A stretch of 64,000 nucleotides of DNA from the NCBI RefSeq assembly GCF_000090795.2, contig NW_003546256.1:538594-602593 (forward strand). Reading direction: 5' to 3'. This DNA is from Amphimedon queenslandica. Taxonomy: Eukaryota; Porifera; Demospongiae; Haplosclerida; Niphatidae. The notes beneath the pieces are model-generated. The model made no database searches. It was not told the origin of the DNA and worked only from the letters and a program-made list of their open reading frames with translations. This document shows positions 62,564-64,000 of the stretch, one piece after another. Made by a program: the position numbers and the translations under genes. Within the stretch, counting starts at the first letter, position 1, and each line of letters starts with the position of its first letter.

Positions 62564-64000
62564 ATGCTTTCAGTACAAGTGGTTGTCTTCTTGTTGAGTG
62601 TCAGTGAAGTTATTAGTCAATGTCCACCTTCCTCAGGTAAGACACTGGATGTGTATAATAACAACTGTATAGGTTTTTATAGGTATCTACCTGAGGCATA
62701 ATGGAACCTGTTATACTAATAATGGATCATTTTTTACTGACGGTAGCATCAGACCAACTCCTCTAGAGTGTGCATTACCTGGTGCTACTCTGAATGGTGG
62801 AGAATGGATTGGTCCTAATGGAGAAGTTCCTTGTGGCAATGGTAACAATCAAAATGTTCAATGTACTACTGGTTCCTCAGCTGCTAATCTCAGTGTTTTC
62901 ATAAATCCACCAAACTTTCTTGGGGCACCTGGTGATGGCCAGTATATGTGTTGTCTACCCACTAGTTGTTCAACTCCTGGTACTAACATCATCACTGCTA
63001 ATATATTCAGTAAGAGGAGACTATAATCACTTACTGATGTAATAATTTTTCATTTGTAGGATTTGTAGAGATAGAATCATTTACTGTTACTGATCTTCCT
63101 TCTGATATGACAGTATATCCTCAGGAATACAAACTGAATTGTACTAAAATTGGAAATAATCTCTATGACATTAGTATGAGCATTAGTAGTACTGCACTGG
63201 CTAATTACACTAATTGTCATGATCCTAGTAATAATTGTCCTGGTACTGATTTAAGTGGTCCTGTTAGAAACACAGTAAGATATACTGTTAATATCACATG
63301 GGATGGAATGACTGTCAGTAGTGGATCAATCAGTCAATCAACCACTGGAGATCAAATGTATCAGTGTAGGTTAGCAGATCGTCCTGATGTTAATGAAATA
63401 AGAATACGTAATGTAACTATAAAAGGTAATGTCAATAAATAATGCCAATAATCTTGATACCAAGAAAATTATTAGTACCAGCAACTGCTCCCTCTTCTCT
63501 TACTGAGGTCAACAAAGCAGCTACCACTATCACTGTCAATTGGACTTCACTTAATTCATCTGATGCTGATGGATATGTAGTCAATGTCACTAGTGACACA
63601 GACACTGTGCAGACAGTACAGGTGGAGGGAAGTAGTAATAATACAATCACACTGAATGGACTGGGAGGAGGATCAACTTATAGCATCACAGTCAGAGCCT
63701 ATCAACAATTACTGGGACCTGCTAGTAGTGCAATCAGTGTTTTCACTCATTGTCAGCAACAAGGTATTTTAATTTTAATATAGATCATTATAAAGTTAAA
63801 ATTGATTTTATAGGTATCTATTTAGAATATAATGGAAACTGTTATCCTAATGGATCATATTTTTGGGATAGTAGTGTCAATGCAGTTACTGAAGCTATAT
63901 CATGTGTGTTACCTGGTACTAATCTAACTACTGGTCAGTGGGTTAGAGTTGCTGATCCTGATGATCCTGTTGACTGTAACAGTAATAGTACCAGTGATCC
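62564..64000 (+). CDS. Secreted or membrane protein with fibronectin-III domain, 5' part
   Basis: Five exons (62564-62636, 62683-63009, 63060-63425, 63476-63763, 63814 to window end). The first encodes a signal peptide, MLSVQVVVFLLSVSEVISQ. Exons 2 and 5 encode a repeated Cys module starting GIYLRHNGTCY and GIYLEYNGNCYPNGSYFW, each with LECALPGATL / ISCVLPGTNL. Exon 3 is an Ig-like or beta-rich unit with paired cysteines and many N-glycosylation sites. Exon 4 is a fibronectin-III domain: APSSLTEVNKAATTITVNWT, DGYVVNVTS, LNGLGGGSTYSITVRA. All introns are phase 1, which allows exon shuffling of modules. The architecture fits the large sponge families of FN3/Ig-type surface receptors. Neither the rest of the protein nor a membrane segment is in the window. 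Confidence 0.82.

Overview
The window looks like nuclear DNA from an early-branching animal, most likely a demosponge (Amphimedon-like). The evidence is AT-rich sequence, tightly packed multi-exon genes with very short GT-AG introns (many of 45-80 bp), and a set of clearly metazoan genes: visual/beta-type arrestin, PLXDC, RCBTB, KDM6/UTX, ZBBX, and a secreted fibronectin-III protein. The species is an inference. Exon borders were placed by hand from splice consensus, reading phase and family similarity. For nearly all models the summed coding lengths come out divisible by three.

Layout: 1-2199 (-) arrestin, 3' part missing; 2478-3524 (-) and 3640-4553 (+) a head-to-head pair of unrecognised paralogues, each 170 aa; 4780-9154 (-) very-long-chain acyl-CoA dehydrogenase, 21 exons; 9338-11481 (+) aldo-keto reductase; 11560-13129 (-) EF-hand mitochondrial carrier (SCaMC); 13467-16442 (-) plexin-domain-containing protein; 17670-18530 (+) LTO1/ORAOV1; 18769-28564 (-) a 718 aa coiled-coil and Ser/Pro-rich protein of uncertain family; 29140-29622 (+) a CEP70-like fragment; 30043-40045 (-) a tandem array of six copies (five intact) of a secreted, 14-cysteine, probably GPI-anchored family; 40917-45623 (+) RCBTB; 46255-55327 (+) KDM6, interrupted by a 393-base assembly gap; 55853-56759 (-) ZNHIT1; 56888-59513 (+) RTF2; 59740-62124 (-) ZBBX; 62564-64000 (+) a fibronectin-III surface protein, 3' part missing.

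Most genes are conserved housekeeping or regulatory genes placed head-to-head or tail-to-tail with gaps of 80-500 bp, and no operon-like functional grouping is evident. ZNHIT1 (chromatin remodelling) and RTF2 (replication) share a 128-bp bidirectional promoter region.

The accessory material falls into two systems. The first is the tandem 14-cysteine family. Its signal peptide, C-terminal tail, TATA box and 5' leader are nearly identical between copies, its ectodomains diverge, its poly(A) signal lies at the stop codon, and its Ser/Thr/Pro stalk varies in repeat number from absent to about 26 units in one broken copy. The second is a 186-bp satellite built around the perfect palindrome CCCTGTACTATAGTACAGGG. 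It occurs in short arrays inside introns of several genes in both orientations, and one copy carries a MITE-like insertion at its centre.
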